Origin: Betaproteobacteria bacterium
GTDB lineage: Bacteria; Pseudomonadota; Gammaproteobacteria; Burkholderiales; Casimicrobiaceae
Assembly: GCA_016861105.1 (NCBI GenBank)
Contig: BOKS01000004.1
Span: 234,413-298,412, forward strand
DNA: 64,000 bases
Direction of reading: 5' to 3'
Shown: in pieces, positions 45,517 through 55,579 of the stretch
How the letters are laid out: each line of letters opens with the position of its first letter
Numbering within the stretch: position 1 is the first letter of the stretch
Program-made: the position numbers and the translations under genes
The notes under the pieces: generated by a model
Told to the model about the DNA's origin: nothing
Database searches by the model: none
The model's input: the letters and a program-made list of their open reading frames with translations, nothing else

Positions 45517-47733
45517 TCAGGCGGCCTTGTCGGGAGGCGCGTCGAGCGCCTGCAGCGCTGCGGCGCCGGCCGCCGCGCGGCGATCGCCGGCGAATTCGGG
45601 CGGCACGTAGACCTCGACGCGCTTGCCGGCGAAGTGGATGTCGTTCGCGGCGAACACCTTGAGGATCTTCTCGTACGCGGTACGGCGGATCATGAACACG
45701 GCGTCGCCCGGCTTCGCCATGTACTTGACGCGCACGGTGATCGCGCTGTCGTCGGTCGACAGCACGCCCTGCGACTTGAGCGGCGCCAGCAGCGCCGCCC
45801 CGAGCTCAGGATCGGCCGCGATCTCCTCCGCCACGCCCTTGATCAGCTTCTTCACCTTGCGCAGGTCGGTGTCGAATGCGAGCTTGAACTCGAGCACCAT
45901 GATCATCCAGTCGCGGCTGTTGTTGCGCAGCCGCTTGATCTCGCCGTAGGGCAGGACGTTGATCGCGCCGCGGTGGTGGCGCAGGAACAGCGAGCGCAGC
46001 GTGAACTTCTCGACGCGGCCCTTCGCGTCGCCGACCTCGATGTACTCGCCGACGCGGAAGGCGTCGTCCATCAGGAAGAATGCGCCCGAGACGATGTCGC
46101 GCACCAGCGTCTGCGAGCCGAAGCCGATCGCCACGCCGACGATGCTGGCGCCCGCGATCAGCGGCACGATGTTGACGCCGAGCGCGGCGAGCACCGACAG
46201 GACCGTCATCACGAGGAGCGTGATGGCGATGAAGACGCGCAGCAGCGGCAGCAGGGTGCGCAGCCGCGACGTCGGCGTGCCTTCCGCCACGGCCGATTCC
46301 TCCGCAAGCCGCCGGTCGATGGCCGTGCGCGCGATCTCCCAGACGATGTAGGCGAGGAGCAGCACGAGTCCGATGCCGAGGAGGGCGCTCGCAATCCGCC
46401 CCCCGAGGCTGCGCTCGGCCACGCTGAAGAGATCGAGGTTCCAGATCCTCGCCAGGGCCAGCACCCCGACCGCGACGACGAGGATGTGGACGAGGCGCCG
46501 CACGACCGGCTCGTAGGACGTGACGAGCCCTGCCACGATCGAGGGGCGGTCGGCGCGCGATGCCGCGGCGGCGGAGACCAGCGCCCTGGAGAGCGCGTAG
46601 TCGACGACGGGCAGCGCCACCAGGACCGCGAGGCTCAGGATGCCCTCGCCGTGGCCCGGCTCGCCGGTGATCGTCCCCCAGACGCGGCCGGCGAACACTG
46701 TCAGCACGTAGACGATCGCGGCGAAGGGCCACAGGTCGGCGGCCCAGCGGGCGATCGGCCCGTTGCCGCCGGCCTGGCGGATCCGGTCGCCGATCGGCTT
46801 GCGCACGCGCCAGACGGCGACGATGGCGACGCCGACGATGACGACGCCGAAGATCAGCGCCAGCGCGTCGACGTGCGCGCGGTCGGACCCGACCGCCCGG
46901 AACGTGTTCGTCATCGCGTAGAGCACGCCGAACAGGGCTGCGACCGTCGTCAGCGCGCGGGCGAGCGTCGCCGCGGACGCATCGTCGAGGGGCAGCAGGC
47001 GCGCCTCCGGCCGCGAGGGGGCCAGCAGAAAGCGCGCGAGCGCGGCGACGATGCGCGCGAACACGACGGCGCCGAGCAGCCCGAGCAGCAGGAAACGGCG
47101 CCCTTCGTGGCCCTGCCAGGCTGCCACGAAGATGCCGAGCACGACGGCGCCGAAGACGAGCACGTAGCCGACCTCGAGCGCGAAGCGCATCAGCAACCGG
47201 ACCGTGGCCGGCAGCAGCCCCTCGCTCGGACGGGTGCGCAGGTCCTCCCGCCACGCGGCCGACATCCGGCGGACGACCACCTCCACGAAAGCCGCCACGG
47301 CGAGGGCGAGCACGAACAGGCCCAGCGAGATCGCCAGCACGCCGGGTCCCCCGGGGTCGCTCAGCTTGCCGACGACGCCGCGGAGCGCCGCCGGCATCGT
47401 CGCGAGGGCGGCGACGATCCCGGCGATGCCGTCGCGCGCCGTGCCGGCGTTGTCGCTCATCTTGCCCAGCACGCCGGTGACCGACGCCGTTGGCGCCTGC
47501 GCGGGCGCCTGCGCTGCCGCCCGGTCGAGCTGCTGCAGCAGCAGCTTGCGGACCTCCTCGTCGGAGAGCCGCGAGACGAGCTCGCGCGTGGCCGCCGGCG
47601 TCAGCGGATCGGGCAGCGTCGCGACTGCAGCCTTGTCCGCAGCATTGGCGTCGTGCGCATGGAACTGGACAACGGCAAGCAGCGCGACCGCACATGCGAG
47701 CGCGCGGTACGTGGTGCGCACATCGACACTCAT
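45517..47733 (-). CDS. MscS-family mechanosensitive channel with large N-terminal region
   Basis: 738 residues. A signal-like N-terminus (ALACAVALLAVVQFHAHDANA) precedes a short helical periplasmic region, then about ten to eleven membrane helices. The last carries the MscS pore signature PLIAGASIVGVAIGFGSQTLVRDIVSGAFFLMDDAFRVGEYIEV, followed by the beta and alpha/beta cytosolic vestibule. It releases solutes when membrane tension rises. The size and extra helices place it with the larger MscS relatives (YbdG/YjeP/MscM-type) rather than the 286-residue MscS. Inner membrane. Single gene. Confidence 0.9.
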   Translation of the reverse strand: MSVDVRTTYRALACAVALLAVVQFHAHDANAADKAAVATLPDPLTPAATRELVSRLSDEEVRKLLLQQLDRAAAQAPAQAPTASVTGVLGKMSDNAGTARDGIAGIVAALATMPAALRGVVGKLSDPGGPGVLAISLGLFVLALAVAAFVEVVVRRMSAAWREDLRTRPSEGLLPATVRLLMRFALEVGYVLVFGAVVLGIFVAAWQGHEGRRFLLLGLLGAVVFARIVAALARFLLAPSRPEARLLPLDDASAATLARALTTVAALFGVLYAMTNTFRAVGSDRAHVDALALIFGVVIVGVAIVAVWRVRKPIGDRIRQAGGNGPIARWAADLWPFAAIVYVLTVFAGRVWGTITGEPGHGEGILSLAVLVALPVVDYALSRALVSAAAASRADRPSIVAGLVTSYEPVVRRLVHILVVAVGVLALARIWNLDLFSVAERSLGGRIASALLGIGLVLLLAYIVWEIARTAIDRRLAEESAVAEGTPTSRLRTLLPLLRVFIAITLLVMTVLSVLAALGVNIVPLIAGASIVGVAIGFGSQTLVRDIVSGAFFLMDDAFRVGEYIEVGDAKGRVEKFTLRSLFLRHHRGAINVLPYGEIKRLRNNSRDWMIMVLEFKLAFDTDLRKVKKLIKGVAEEIAADPELGAALLAPLKSQGVLSTDDSAITVRVKYMAKPGDAVFMIRRTAYEKILKVFAANDIHFAGKRVEVYVPPEFAGDRRAAAGAAALQALDAPPDKAA

Positions 47734-47787
47734 AGGCCCGGGAATGGAATGGGAACGCGCGATGATCGACGGCGCGGGTGCACCGGG

Positions 47788-48252
47788 TCAACCCCGGGGG
47801 GGCGGCCCCTCGTCCAGGAACGCGGCGATCCCGGGCATCGCGCGCAGCCGCTCCACGTCCTCGTCCGTCGGCAGCTGCGGCCGGTCGCGTGCCGCGTTGA
47901 CCATGCACAGGAAGCCGAGCGGCGCGTCGGCGGCGGCGCGGAACTGGTGCCAGGTCAGCGGCGGCACGTGCACGAGGTCGTGTTCGCGCACGTCGAACAC
48001 GCGGTCGCCGACCAGCACGCGCCCGCGCCCGCGCTGGACCACGACCGCGTGCGCGTGCTCGTGGCGCTCGAGCGTGGTGAAGCCGCCCGGGGCGACCTCG
48101 AAGTAGCGCAGCTGGCAGGCGAGCGCGGGATCGTCGAACAGCACCTGGCGCGTGACGTCGCGGAACGGCGAGCGGTCGTCCTGCTTGTAGGCGAGCACGT
48201 CGACGCCCTGCCAGCGCGACGCGTCGAGCTGGCGGCGGACCGGACCGGTCAT
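47788..48252 (-). CDS. Cupin-domain protein coupled to a RuBisCO-like protein
   Basis: 154 residues, ATG overlapping the stop of the RuBisCO-like gene (ATGA). A single double-stranded beta-helix cupin: LRYFEVAPGGFTTLERHEHAHAVVVQRGRGRVLVGD gives motif 1 with His-x-His and Glu-equivalent positions, and LVHVPPLTWHQFRAA gives motif 2. The metal-binding histidines are present, so it may be an enzyme (isomerase, decarboxylase or dioxygenase) or a sugar-phosphate binder. The tight coupling implies the same pathway as the RuBisCO-like enzyme. Confidence 0.85.
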   Translation of the reverse strand: MTGPVRRQLDASRWQGVDVLAYKQDDRSPFRDVTRQVLFDDPALACQLRYFEVAPGGFTTLERHEHAHAVVVQRGRGRVLVGDRVFDVREHDLVHVPPLTWHQFRAAADAPLGFLCMVNAARDRPQLPTDEDVERLRAMPGIAAFLDEGPPPRG

Positions 48253-49355
48253 GGCGCGGCTCCTGTCTGCGCGGCACGTGCCGCCTTCGTGAACGCCCGG
48301 GTGCGGGCGACCAGGTCGTCGCCCGCCATGAGCAGCGAGCCTCCGAGCAGCAGCATGACGTCGATCCCGCAGTCGCCGACCAGTTCGCCGACGCGCTCGA
48401 CGGCGAGCCCGCCGGCGGGCACCGGCAGCATCGGCTTCCATCCGCGGTCCGGCCGGCGGGCCTCGTCCACGAGGGCCGCGCACGTCGCGCGCGAATACGC
48501 GAAGCGCCCGCCGTGGTGGGGGAAGATCACCGCGTCGGCACCCAGCCAGCGGAACAGCTTGCCGAGCAGCAGCGGCGGGGCGATGCGCGTCGCGCCGGCG
48601 TAGGCCGGATGCGCGAGCACCGGCACGTCCACGGCGGCGACCAGCTCGTGGAACGCGGCGAGCCCGACCAGCGCCGGCGCGACGAGGAGCATGCCTGCGC
48701 CCTCGTCGCGCGCGATGCGCGCGAACGCGGCGAGCTTCGCCGGCGGCCCGACGAGGCTCGGCGCGTACAGCGCGCGCTGCCCCGTCTCGCGCGCGGCCTG
48801 CGCGAGTGCGCGCTGGCACGCCGCGACGCGCTGCGCGAACGGCGCGTACGACTGGTCGGCCAGCCCGTGGTCGTCCTTGACGACGTCCACGCCGCCCAGC
48901 ACCAGGTCGCGGCACAGCGAGGCGAGGCGCTCGGGTGGCAGCCCCTGCGGCTTCAGCGCCGCGCAGGTGAGCGGCCGGCCGTGGGCGGACAGGCGCTCGC
49001 GCAGGCCCTCGATGCCGAAGCGCGGACCGGGGAAGCCGCGGGCGAAGTCGTCGGGCATCGCGACGTCGACGAGCTCGACGTGGTCGTGCAGCGAGCTGTT
49101 GCCGAACAGCATGTTGACGGTCTGCGCGACGTCGCCGCCGGTGGTGACCGTCGCCAGCGCGATGCGCACGTCGTGGCGCTCCTCGTCCACCGCGGCGATG
49201 CCCTCGACGCGGCCGACCACGTGCTCGCGCACCCACGGATCGCGCACGACGGCCGCGGCGACCTCGACGCTCTGCTCGAGCGCCAGCGCCTCGGCGACGG
49301 CGGCGACGTGGCGCGACGGCGCGCGCACCCGGTAGGTGACGACGAGGCGGGACAT
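48249..49355 (-). CDS. RuBisCO-like protein (form IV)
   Basis: 368 residues from ATG 49355; ATG 49373 would add six. Homologous to the RuBisCO large subunit: LKPQGL (residues 134-139) replaces the IKPKLGL active-site strand, keeping Lys135 but replacing the second catalytic Lys by Gln137. VVKDDHG (158-164) keeps the carbamylatable Lys160 and an Asp, but the third metal ligand Glu is His163. LAHPAYAGA corresponds to the HxHR strand, [12 protein letters not shown] and [11 protein letters not shown] to the phosphate-binding loops. These changes rule out carboxylase activity. Characterised form IV proteins are enolases, isomerases or transcarboxylases on sugar- or thio-phosphates; the substrate here is unknown. 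Confidence 0.85.
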   Translation of the reverse strand: MSRLVVTYRVRAPSRHVAAVAEALALEQSVEVAAAVVRDPWVREHVVGRVEGIAAVDEERHDVRIALATVTTGGDVAQTVNMLFGNSSLHDHVELVDVAMPDDFARGFPGPRFGIEGLRERLSAHGRPLTCAALKPQGLPPERLASLCRDLVLGGVDVVKDDHGLADQSYAPFAQRVAACQRALAQAARETGQRALYAPSLVGPPAKLAAFARIARDEGAGMLLVAPALVGLAAFHELVAAVDVPVLAHPAYAGATRIAPPLLLGKLFRWLGADAVIFPHHGGRFAYSRATCAALVDEARRPDRGWKPMLPVPAGGLAVERVGELVGDCGIDVMLLLGGSLLMAGDDLVARTRAFTKAARAAQTGAAP

Positions 49356-49370
49356 GGCCGAGCCGGCAAT

Positions 49371-49382
49371 CATACCTGTATG
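49371..49382. promoter_or_regulatory. Candidate operator CATACCTGTATG between divergent genes
   Basis: Perfect inverted repeat of CATAC and GTATG with a two-base spacer, 15 bp upstream of the RuBisCO-like start and 32 bp upstream of dadA. The ATAC/GTAT half-sites are reminiscent of GntR-type operators. No adjacent regulator gene exists in the window. Confidence 0.4.
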
Positions 49383-49414
49383 CTTCGCGCCGGCTCCGCC
49401 TCGTCCCCTCGCGC

Positions 49415-50668
49415 ATGAAGGTCCTCGTCCTCGGCAGCGGCGTCATCGGCACCACGGCGGCGTGGTACCTGCGGCAGGCCGGCCTCGACGTCGAGGTCGT
49501 CGACCGCCAGGACGGCGCGGGGCTGGAGACGAGCTTCGCCAACGCGGGCGAGGTCTCGCCGGGCTACGCGTCGCCGTGGGCCGGCCCGGGCGTGCCGGCG
49601 AAGGCGGTGCGCTGGCTGCTGATGGACCACCCGCCGCTGGTGATCCGCCCGCGCCTCGACTGGCGCATGTGGCGCTGGGGCCTCGCGATGCTGCGCAACT
49701 GCACGGCCGCGCGCTACCGCGCGAACAAGGCGCGGATGGTGCGGCTCGCCGAGTACAGCCGCGACGCGCTGCGCGCGCTGCGGCGCGACACCGGCATCGC
49801 CTACGACGAGCGCAGCCTCGGCACGCTGCAGCTCTTCCGCACGCAGGCGCAGCTCGACGCCACCGGGCCGGACGTCGACGTGCTGCGGCAGTACGGCGTG
49901 CCCTTCGAGCTGCTCGATGCCGCGGGCGCGATCCGCGCGGAGCCCGCGCTCGCGCGGGTGCGCGGCAAGTTCGTCGGGGGCCTGCGCCTGCCAGGCGACG
50001 AGACCGGCGACTGCGCGCTGTTCACGCAGCGGCTCGCAGGGCTCGCGGCGGACGCGGGCGTGCGCTTCCGCTTCGGCACGCGCATCGAGGCGCTGGAGCA
50101 CGAGGGGGGGAAGGTCGCCGGCGTGCGCACGTCGGCCGGCCGCCTCGCGGCGGACGCCTGCGTCGTCGCGCTCGGGTCCTATTCGCCGCTGCTGCTGCGG
50201 CCGCTGGGCATCGACCTGCCCGTCTATCCGGTCAAGGGCTACTCGATCACCGTGCCGATCGTCGACGCGGCGGGCGCGCCCGAGTCCACCGTCATGGACG
50301 AGACGCACAAGGTCGCGGTGACGCGGCTCGGCGAACGGATCCGCGCGGGCGGGACCGCCGAGCTCGCCGGCTACGACCTCGCGCTGCACGAAGGGCGCCG
50401 GCAGACGCTGCTGCACGTCGTCGGCGACCTGTTCCCGCAGGGCGGCGACCTCGCGCGCAACACGTTCTGGACCGGGCTGCGGCCGATGACGCCCGACGGC
50501 ACGCCGGTGGTGGGCGCGACGCGCTACCGCAACCTCTTCCTGTCGACCGGGCACGGCACGCTGGGCTGGACGATGGCGGCCGGCAGCGGTCGCGTCGTCG
50601 CCGACCTCGTCGCCGGGCGCGAGCCGGAGATCGACCTCGAGGGACTCGCGATCGCGCGCTACGGCTGA
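49415..50668 (+). CDS. dadA: D-amino acid dehydrogenase small-subunit family (DadA)
   Basis: Oxidises D-amino acids to 2-oxo acids, passing electrons to the respiratory chain; FAD-dependent and peripherally membrane-bound. 417 residues as expected. N-terminal FAD motif [17 protein letters not shown], then [44 protein letters not shown] and [16 protein letters not shown], all diagnostic of DadA. It diverges from the RuBisCO-like gene and its 3' end overlaps that of the convergent MFS gene by 10 bp (50659-50668). No alanine racemase (dadX) follows. Related family members can act on other D-amino acids. Confidence 0.92.
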   Translation: MKVLVLGSGVIGTTAAWYLRQAGLDVEVVDRQDGAGLETSFANAGEVSPGYASPWAGPGVPAKAVRWLLMDHPPLVIRPRLDWRMWRWGLAMLRNCTAARYRANKARMVRLAEYSRDALRALRRDTGIAYDERSLGTLQLFRTQAQLDATGPDVDVLRQYGVPFELLDAAGAIRAEPALARVRGKFVGGLRLPGDETGDCALFTQRLAGLAADAGVRFRFGTRIEALEHEGGKVAGVRTSAGRLAADACVVALGSYSPLLLRPLGIDLPVYPVKGYSITVPIVDAAGAPESTVMDETHKVAVTRLGERIRAGGTAELAGYDLALHEGRRQTLLHVVGDLFPQGGDLARNTFWTGLRPMTPDGTPVVGATRYRNLFLSTGHGTLGWTMAAGSGRVVADLVAGREPEIDLEGLAIARYG

Positions 50669-52308
50669 TCCGGCTCGCGCTCCTCGTCGACGAACGCCGG
50701 CAGCTCCAGCGCGGTGATGCCGATCAGGCGCGACACGCGGATCGGCACGTCGGCCAGCTGCAGCTGCTGGACCCGGTCGGTGAGCTCGCGGTCGGCGACG
50801 GTCATGCGGTTGCGCAGCCGCACGTACTCGGCCCACGACTCGATGATGTAACGCTCCACGAACAGGTTCGCGTCGGCCAGGTCGCGGAAGACACGCCAGT
50901 CGGAGGCGCCGTTGCGGCGCCGCGCGGGCTCGACCGCGTGGATGGCGCGCAGGAACGCCTCGTGGTTCTCCGGCGCCACGCGGAACTCCTGCTGGATCAG
51001 GACCGGGCCGTCGTCCGGCCGCGGGACCATCGGCAGGCCGAGGTCGGGCAGCGGCGCGCCCGGCGTGACCTCGGACTCGCTGCCCAGGCGCACGGCCTGC
51101 CGCCGGTTGACCAGCAGCAGCGCGAGCAGCGCCACGGCCGAGAGCCCGAGCGACGTCGGGATGTCGGCGGCCGAGGCGACGGCGCCCCAGAGGGCGGCGC
51201 CCGCCGCGAGGCTGCCCTGGTTGACGACGAGCGACGCGGCGACCGCGCGCGCCCGCACCCACGCCGGCGCCGCGCTCTGCACGCCGGCGGACAGGCTCGC
51301 GAGCACGCCGACCCACGCGGCGCCGCAGGCGAACATCGCGGCCAGCGCCACGGCGGTCGCGTGCACGAACGCGACCGCCACCACCGCGGTGGCCCACAGC
51401 AGCGAGGCGCCGAGGACGACGTCGTTGAGCGAGCGGCGCTGCAGCAGCCGCGGGATCGTGAGCGCGCCCAGCACGGCACCGAGGCCGAAGCTGGCCGACA
51501 GCAGGCCGAAGCCGCCGGCGCCCATGCCGAGCAGGTCGCGCGCGATGACCGGAAGCAGCGCCCACAGCGCGCCGCCGCACACCGAGAAGCTCAGGTTGCG
51601 CAGCAGGAACGCGCGCATGAGCGGCGAGTGGCGCACGTAGCGCACGCCGCTCGCCATGCCCGGGAACAGCTTCTCGGGCACGCCGGGCAGCACCGGCGCC
51701 TCGATGCGCAGGCGCCGGATGGCGACGACCATCAGCACGAAGCACAGCGACGCCGCGACGAGCGCGCTGCCGGTGCCGATCCACGCCGTCAGCGCGCCGG
51801 CCAGCGCCGGGCCCGCGGCCCGCGAGACGTTGAAGGCGACCGCGCCCAGCGCGACCGCGCGCGGCAGCTCCGCGCGCGGCACGAGGTCGTTGGTCGTCGC
51901 CTGGGCGGCGGGCAGGTAGATCGTGAAGCCCGCGCCGATGACGAAGGTGAACGCGAGCAGCGTGACCGGCGTCACGAGGCCGGCGAGCGCGGCCAGCCCG
52001 AGCAGCGAGGTCGCGCCGACCAGCAGCGCCTGCGTGACGAGCACGATGCGCCTGCGGTCGACGATGTCGGCGAGCGCGCCGGCCGCCAGTCCGAACAGCA
52101 GTGCGGGCCCGGTGCTCGCCGTCTGCACGAGCGCGACCATCAGCGCCGACGGCGTCAGCGTCGCCATCAGCCACGCGGCGATCGTGCCCTGCATCGTGTA
52201 GCCGAGCGCGGCGCCGACCGAGCCGGCGTAGAACCGCCGGAAGCGGGAGTGGGCGAGCGGCGACCCGTGGAGGATGCCGGCGGCGAACCGCCTCGCGCTA
52301 GCGATCAC
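50659..52308 (-). CDS. MFS_3-type exporter with C-terminal dimeric alpha-beta domain
   Basis: 549 residues, GTG start. Residues 15-405 form the 12-helix major facilitator fold of the EntS/MFS_3 group, with [26 protein letters not shown] at the start and a cytosolic loop motif [18 protein letters not shown]. Residues 430-549 ([25 protein letters not shown]...[19 protein letters not shown]) resemble an antibiotic-monooxygenase-like (ABM) ferredoxin fold, a known extension of this subgroup. Probable proton-driven efflux; substrate unknown. Single gene on the minus strand. Confidence 0.88.
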   Translation of the reverse strand: MIASARRFAAGILHGSPLAHSRFRRFYAGSVGAALGYTMQGTIAAWLMATLTPSALMVALVQTASTGPALLFGLAAGALADIVDRRRIVLVTQALLVGATSLLGLAALAGLVTPVTLLAFTFVIGAGFTIYLPAAQATTNDLVPRAELPRAVALGAVAFNVSRAAGPALAGALTAWIGTGSALVAASLCFVLMVVAIRRLRIEAPVLPGVPEKLFPGMASGVRYVRHSPLMRAFLLRNLSFSVCGGALWALLPVIARDLLGMGAGGFGLLSASFGLGAVLGALTIPRLLQRRSLNDVVLGASLLWATAVVAVAFVHATAVALAAMFACGAAWVGVLASLSAGVQSAAPAWVRARAVAASLVVNQGSLAAGAALWGAVASAADIPTSLGLSAVALLALLLVNRRQAVRLGSESEVTPGAPLPDLGLPMVPRPDDGPVLIQQEFRVAPENHEAFLRAIHAVEPARRRNGASDWRVFRDLADANLFVERYIIESWAEYVRLRNRMTVADRELTDRVQQLQLADVPIRVSRLIGITALELPAFVDEEREPDQP

Positions 52309-52364
52309 CGCGCAAGTCTAGCGCGAGCATGGCGCACCGATGGCAGGGGCGCCCGGACGACAAG

Positions 52365-52390
52365 CGGCCCGCCGCGCGTGCGGCGGGCCG
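52365..52390 (-). terminator. Strong hairpin terminator after the EF-hand gene
   Basis: Perfect 11-bp stem CGGCCCGCCGC/GCGGCGGGCCG with a four-base loop, 32 bp beyond the stop of the EF-hand gene. On the minus strand it is followed by CTTGTCG. Confidence 0.6.
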
Positions 52391-52421
52391 GTCGAGGCGG
52401 CTGCGGGAGAAGGCGGGGCGG

Positions 52422-52916
52422 TTACTGCGAGCGGATCGTGGCGCGCGCGAACTCGTCGCGCGAGAGCATGCCGTCCTTGTTCGTGTCGAGCTGGTCGAAC
52501 ACCGCGTCGGCGGTGGGCACCGGCGAGGCCGACGACGCGGCGTCGGTCGGCCTGGCGCCGTCGCCGGCCGGCGCCGCCGCCGTTCCGGACGCGCCCGGGG
52601 ACGATGCGGCTCCCGACGTGGACGCGCCCGGCGTCGTTCCCGGCGGCGTCGTGCCGGTCGCGGCGGTGCCCGCCGGCGACGCGGCCGACGGCCCGCCCTG
52701 CGGCGTGGAATCCTGCGCGGACGGCACTTGCGCGGACGGCGTGGTCGCTTGCGGTGCGGCGCCGCTCGTGCCGGCGTCCGTGGTACCGGTGGCGGCCTGC
52801 GCGAGGGGGTCGAGCTGCGTCGGCATGGCGTCGGTGGCGAAAGCGGGTGCGGCGAGGGCGAACGCCGAGCCCAGGCAGGCGGCGAGCAGCGAGCGCCGGA
52901 AGGGGGTGCGAGTCAT
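52422..52916 (-). CDS. Exported low-complexity protein with one EF-hand
   Basis: 164 residues with a signal peptide (SLLAACLGSAFALAAPAFA). About 100 residues of Ala/Gly/Thr/Ser/Pro-rich sequence follow, and the last 30 residues contain a canonical EF-hand loop, DTNKDGMLSRDEF, with Asp, Asn, Asp, Ser and Glu in the calcium-coordinating positions. Only one loop is present, so calcium binding may need dimerisation or a partner. Such proteins are common and uncharacterised in betaproteobacteria. Periplasmic. Confidence 0.75.
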   Translation of the reverse strand: MTRTPFRRSLLAACLGSAFALAAPAFATDAMPTQLDPLAQAATGTTDAGTSGAAPQATTPSAQVPSAQDSTPQGGPSAASPAGTAATGTTPPGTTPGASTSGAASSPGASGTAAAPAGDGARPTDAASSASPVPTADAVFDQLDTNKDGMLSRDEFARATIRSQ

Positions 52917-53057
52917 CGGGGCTCCTTCGTGGAATCGTGAAGCGAGCCGCCATCGTAGGCCGGCACGAACGCGCGCGGCATCGCCGCCGGCCGCATCGCG
53001 CGGTCGGCGGGTCGGCACGCCGCTGTCGTCCGGCGCGGTCGGGAACGACCCGGATGC

Positions 53058-53747
53058 CTACGGTCCGGCCAGGTGCCGGTCGAAGAAGGCGAGGGTGCGC
53101 TCGCGGGCGACGGCCGCGGCCCGCGCGTCGTGGGAGCCGCGATGGTCGCAGTTGAACCCGTGGTCCGCGTCGTAGGTGTGGACGGGGTGCGACGGGTGCC
53201 GGGCGCGCCAGTCGGCGACGACGCTCATCGGGATCATCGCGTCGCGCTCGCCGAAGTGCCCGAGGACCGGGCAGCGCGGCGTCTCGCCCAGCACGTCGCC
53301 GATGCCGCCGCCGTAGTAGACGACCGCGGCCGAGAACCCGTCGAGGCGGCACGCGCCGAGCCACGCGAGGTAGCCGCCCCAGCAGTAGCCGACGACGCCG
53401 ACCCGTCCGTCGCCGGCGACGGCCTTGCGCGCCGCGTCGATGTCGGCGAGCGCGTGGCCCGCGTCCGCGCGCGCCTTGAGGTCGCGGCCGGCGGCGATGC
53501 CAGCCGCGTCGTAGCCCAGCTCGACGTTGCGCTCGAGGCGGTCGAACAGCGCCGGTGCGATGGCGACGTAGCCCGCGTCCGCGAAGCTCCCGCAGACCTC
53601 GCGGACGTGCGCGTTCACGCCGAAGATCTCCTGCACGACCACGACCGCGCCGCGCGGCGCGGTGGCGGGACGCGCGATCCACGCGCCGGGCGCGAAGCCG
53701 TCGGCGGCGGCGAGCCTGACGTGGGACCCTGCGACGGGTGCTGCCAT
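53058..53747 (-). CDS. Dienelactone hydrolase family protein
   Basis: 229 residues, ATG with a GGAGG-like site. Alpha/beta hydrolase with the dienelactone hydrolase triad: nucleophile Cys122 in GYCWGG, Asp169 in FGERDAMIP and His196 in DADHGFN. The family hydrolyses carboxymethylenebutenolide in chlorocatechol breakdown, but most chromosomal members, including this one without aromatic-degradation neighbours, have unknown substrates. Cytoplasmic. Divergent from the DapA-like gene, with a 177-bp shared upstream region. Confidence 0.9.
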   Translation of the reverse strand: MAAPVAGSHVRLAAADGFAPGAWIARPATAPRGAVVVVQEIFGVNAHVREVCGSFADAGYVAIAPALFDRLERNVELGYDAAGIAAGRDLKARADAGHALADIDAARKAVAGDGRVGVVGYCWGGYLAWLGACRLDGFSAAVVYYGGGIGDVLGETPRCPVLGHFGERDAMIPMSVVADWRARHPSHPVHTYDADHGFNCDHRGSHDARAAAVARERTLAFFDRHLAGP

Positions 53748-53924
53748 GACGCTCCTCCGTGGTTGCGGGCTGCCGCGCCTGCGGCGCCTCGTCGGGTGGC
53801 GGCCGGCGTGCGGCCGCATCGTGCGAATGTACAGGAGGGACGCGGTCGATGGCGACGCGCCGGCTGGCGTGCGCGCGGCGGCGGTGCGACACTCGACGCG
53901 TCCGCACCCCGGGAACCGCTCGCC

Positions 53925-54854
53925 ATGCCTGCACGCCTGCAGGGCGTCCTCGCGCCCGTCGTCACGCCGTTCCGCCCCGACCTCGCGCCCGACGCCGAGC
54001 GCTTCGCGCGCCACTGCCGATGGCTCCTCGACCGCGGGGTGGGGCTCGCGGTGTTCGGCACCAACTCCGAGGCGAACTCGCTGTCCGCCGGCGAGCGCGT
54101 CGACCTGCTCGACGCCCTGATCGCCGCGGGGATTCCGGCCGCGCGCATGATGCCGGGGACCGGCACATGCGCCCTCACGGACACGGTGCGGCTCACCGCG
54201 CACGCGGTGCAGGCGGGCTGCGCGGGCGTCCTGATGCTGCCGTCGTTCTACTACAAGGGCGTGTCCGACGAGGGGCTGTACCGCAGCTACGCCGAGGTGA
54301 TCGAGCGCGTCGGCGACGCGCGCCTGCGCGTCTACCTCTACCACATCCCGCCGGTCTCGCAGGTGCCGCTGTCCCTTCCGCTGATCGAGCGGCTGCTGCG
54401 CGCCTACCCGCAGGCGATCGCGGGCGTGAAGGACAGCTCGGGCGACTGGAGCAACACGAAGGCGATGCTCAACGCCTTCGCCGGGCAGGGCTTCGACGTG
54501 TTCGCGGGCAGCGAGACCTTCCTCCTCGCGAACCTGCGCCACGGGGGGCGCGGGTGCATCAGCGCGACGGCCAACGTCAACCCGGCGGCGATCCACGCGC
54601 TGTTCGAGCATTGGCGCGACGACGACGCGGACGCGCGCCAGCAGCGGCTCGACGCGGTGCGCGGCGTGTTCCAGCGCCGGCCGATGATCGCGGCCATGAA
54701 GGCGGCGATCGCCCACTTCGGCGGCGACCCCGCGTGGGCGACGGTGCGCCCGCCGCTGACGCCGCTGGGCGCCGCCGAGACCGGCGCGCTGCTCGGCGAA
54801 CTGGCTGCGTCGGGGTTCGCGATGGACGGACTGCGCGAGGTTGCTGCGGCCTGA
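53925..54854 (+). CDS. DapA-family aldolase/lyase
   Basis: 309 residues, a TIM-barrel class I aldolase of the dihydrodipicolinate synthase/N-acetylneuraminate lyase family. Schiff-base Lys169 in AGVKDSSGD, Tyr139 in YLYHIPP, and GTNSEANSL in place of the usual GTTGE motif. The Thr-to-Asn change and absence of a lysine gene neighbourhood suggest a catabolic lyase or dehydratase rather than DapA itself. Converges with a minus-strand hypothetical gene 9 bp away. Confidence 0.87.
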   Translation: MPARLQGVLAPVVTPFRPDLAPDAERFARHCRWLLDRGVGLAVFGTNSEANSLSAGERVDLLDALIAAGIPAARMMPGTGTCALTDTVRLTAHAVQAGCAGVLMLPSFYYKGVSDEGLYRSYAEVIERVGDARLRVYLYHIPPVSQVPLSLPLIERLLRAYPQAIAGVKDSSGDWSNTKAMLNAFAGQGFDVFAGSETFLLANLRHGGRGCISATANVNPAAIHALFEHWRDDDADARQQRLDAVRGVFQRRPMIAAMKAAIAHFGGDPAWATVRPPLTPLGAAETGALLGELAASGFAMDGLREVAAA

Positions 54855-54863
54855 ACCGGGCCG

Positions 54864-55316
54864 TCACACGAGCCAGTGGCGCAGGAGCTCGAGCCCCACC
54901 GGCGTCAGCACGATGCCGCCGTCGTCGGTGCGGTCGATCCACCCCAGCGCCTCCAGGCGCCGCAGGCGCAGCCCCGCGTCGCGCAGGTCCTCGCCCATGC
55001 GCAGCGCGAGCAGCGCGTCCACGTCCTGGTCGTTGGCGTGCTCGAGGAACGCGAACTGTGGCAGCTCGTCCAGCGGCAGCAGCGCCGGGTCGAACGCCGC
55101 GGCGTCGTCCGGCGGCAGCGGCACCAGCGGCGCGTCCGGACGGCCCTGGCTGAAGTAGATCCGGCGGCCGCTCGCCGCCATGTCCGCGATCTCCCCGGTG
55201 CCGAGCACGTGCGTGCGCGGGTACAGCCGCGCCGGCGCGTCGTCGCCGCCCACGGCGCCTTCCACGAGGAACCACTGCCGGTCCGGGCTGACCCCGGTGA
55301 TCGCGAACGCATCCAT
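54864..55316 (-). CDS. Hypothetical protein with possible winged-helix C-terminus
   Basis: 150 residues. The first half (VSPDRQWFLVEGAVGGDDAPARLYPRTHVLGTGEIADM) is beta-rich; the second half is helical and charged, ending RRLEALGWIDRTDDGGIVLTPVGLELLRHWLV, which looks like the last part of a winged-helix domain. No family recognised. No signal peptide, so cytoplasmic. Single gene, convergent with the aldolase and divergent from PPK2. Confidence 0.6.
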   Translation of the reverse strand: MDAFAITGVSPDRQWFLVEGAVGGDDAPARLYPRTHVLGTGEIADMAASGRRIYFSQGRPDAPLVPLPPDDAAAFDPALLPLDELPQFAFLEHANDQDVDALLALRMGEDLRDAGLRLRRLEALGWIDRTDDGGIVLTPVGLELLRHWLV

Positions 55317-55579
55317 GCACGACCTCGCCGAACGTGTGCCGGGAGCGTCCCGGCGGCCGGCCGGACGGCGCGACGCTCGCCCGGCATGGCTGCGATCGTG
55401 CGGCCGGGCGCGCGGTCGCGGCATCGGCGCGCGGCGCGACGCGGCGTCGGCGGCGGCGCGGGCGCCGTGTAGGGGAAATCCTGTAGGGACGCGCGGGGCC
55501 GCGTCCGGGCCGCCGCGGCGGGCCGCTACACTGCGGCGCTGGACGCGCGCGGCGCGCCCGTGACGCCCGGAGACCCACC

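Noticed and set aside
40798..48603. A 2601-codon open frame on the plus strand
   Set aside because: It runs antisense to six or more well-supported genes (TRAP, TAXI, aminotransferase, MscS, cupin). Long antisense frames are expected at this GC content; the product is Arg/His/Glu-rich low complexity.
48249..49355. True RuBisCO large subunit
   Set aside because: Catalytic Lys and a metal ligand are replaced, and no small subunit or phosphoribulokinase gene is nearby.
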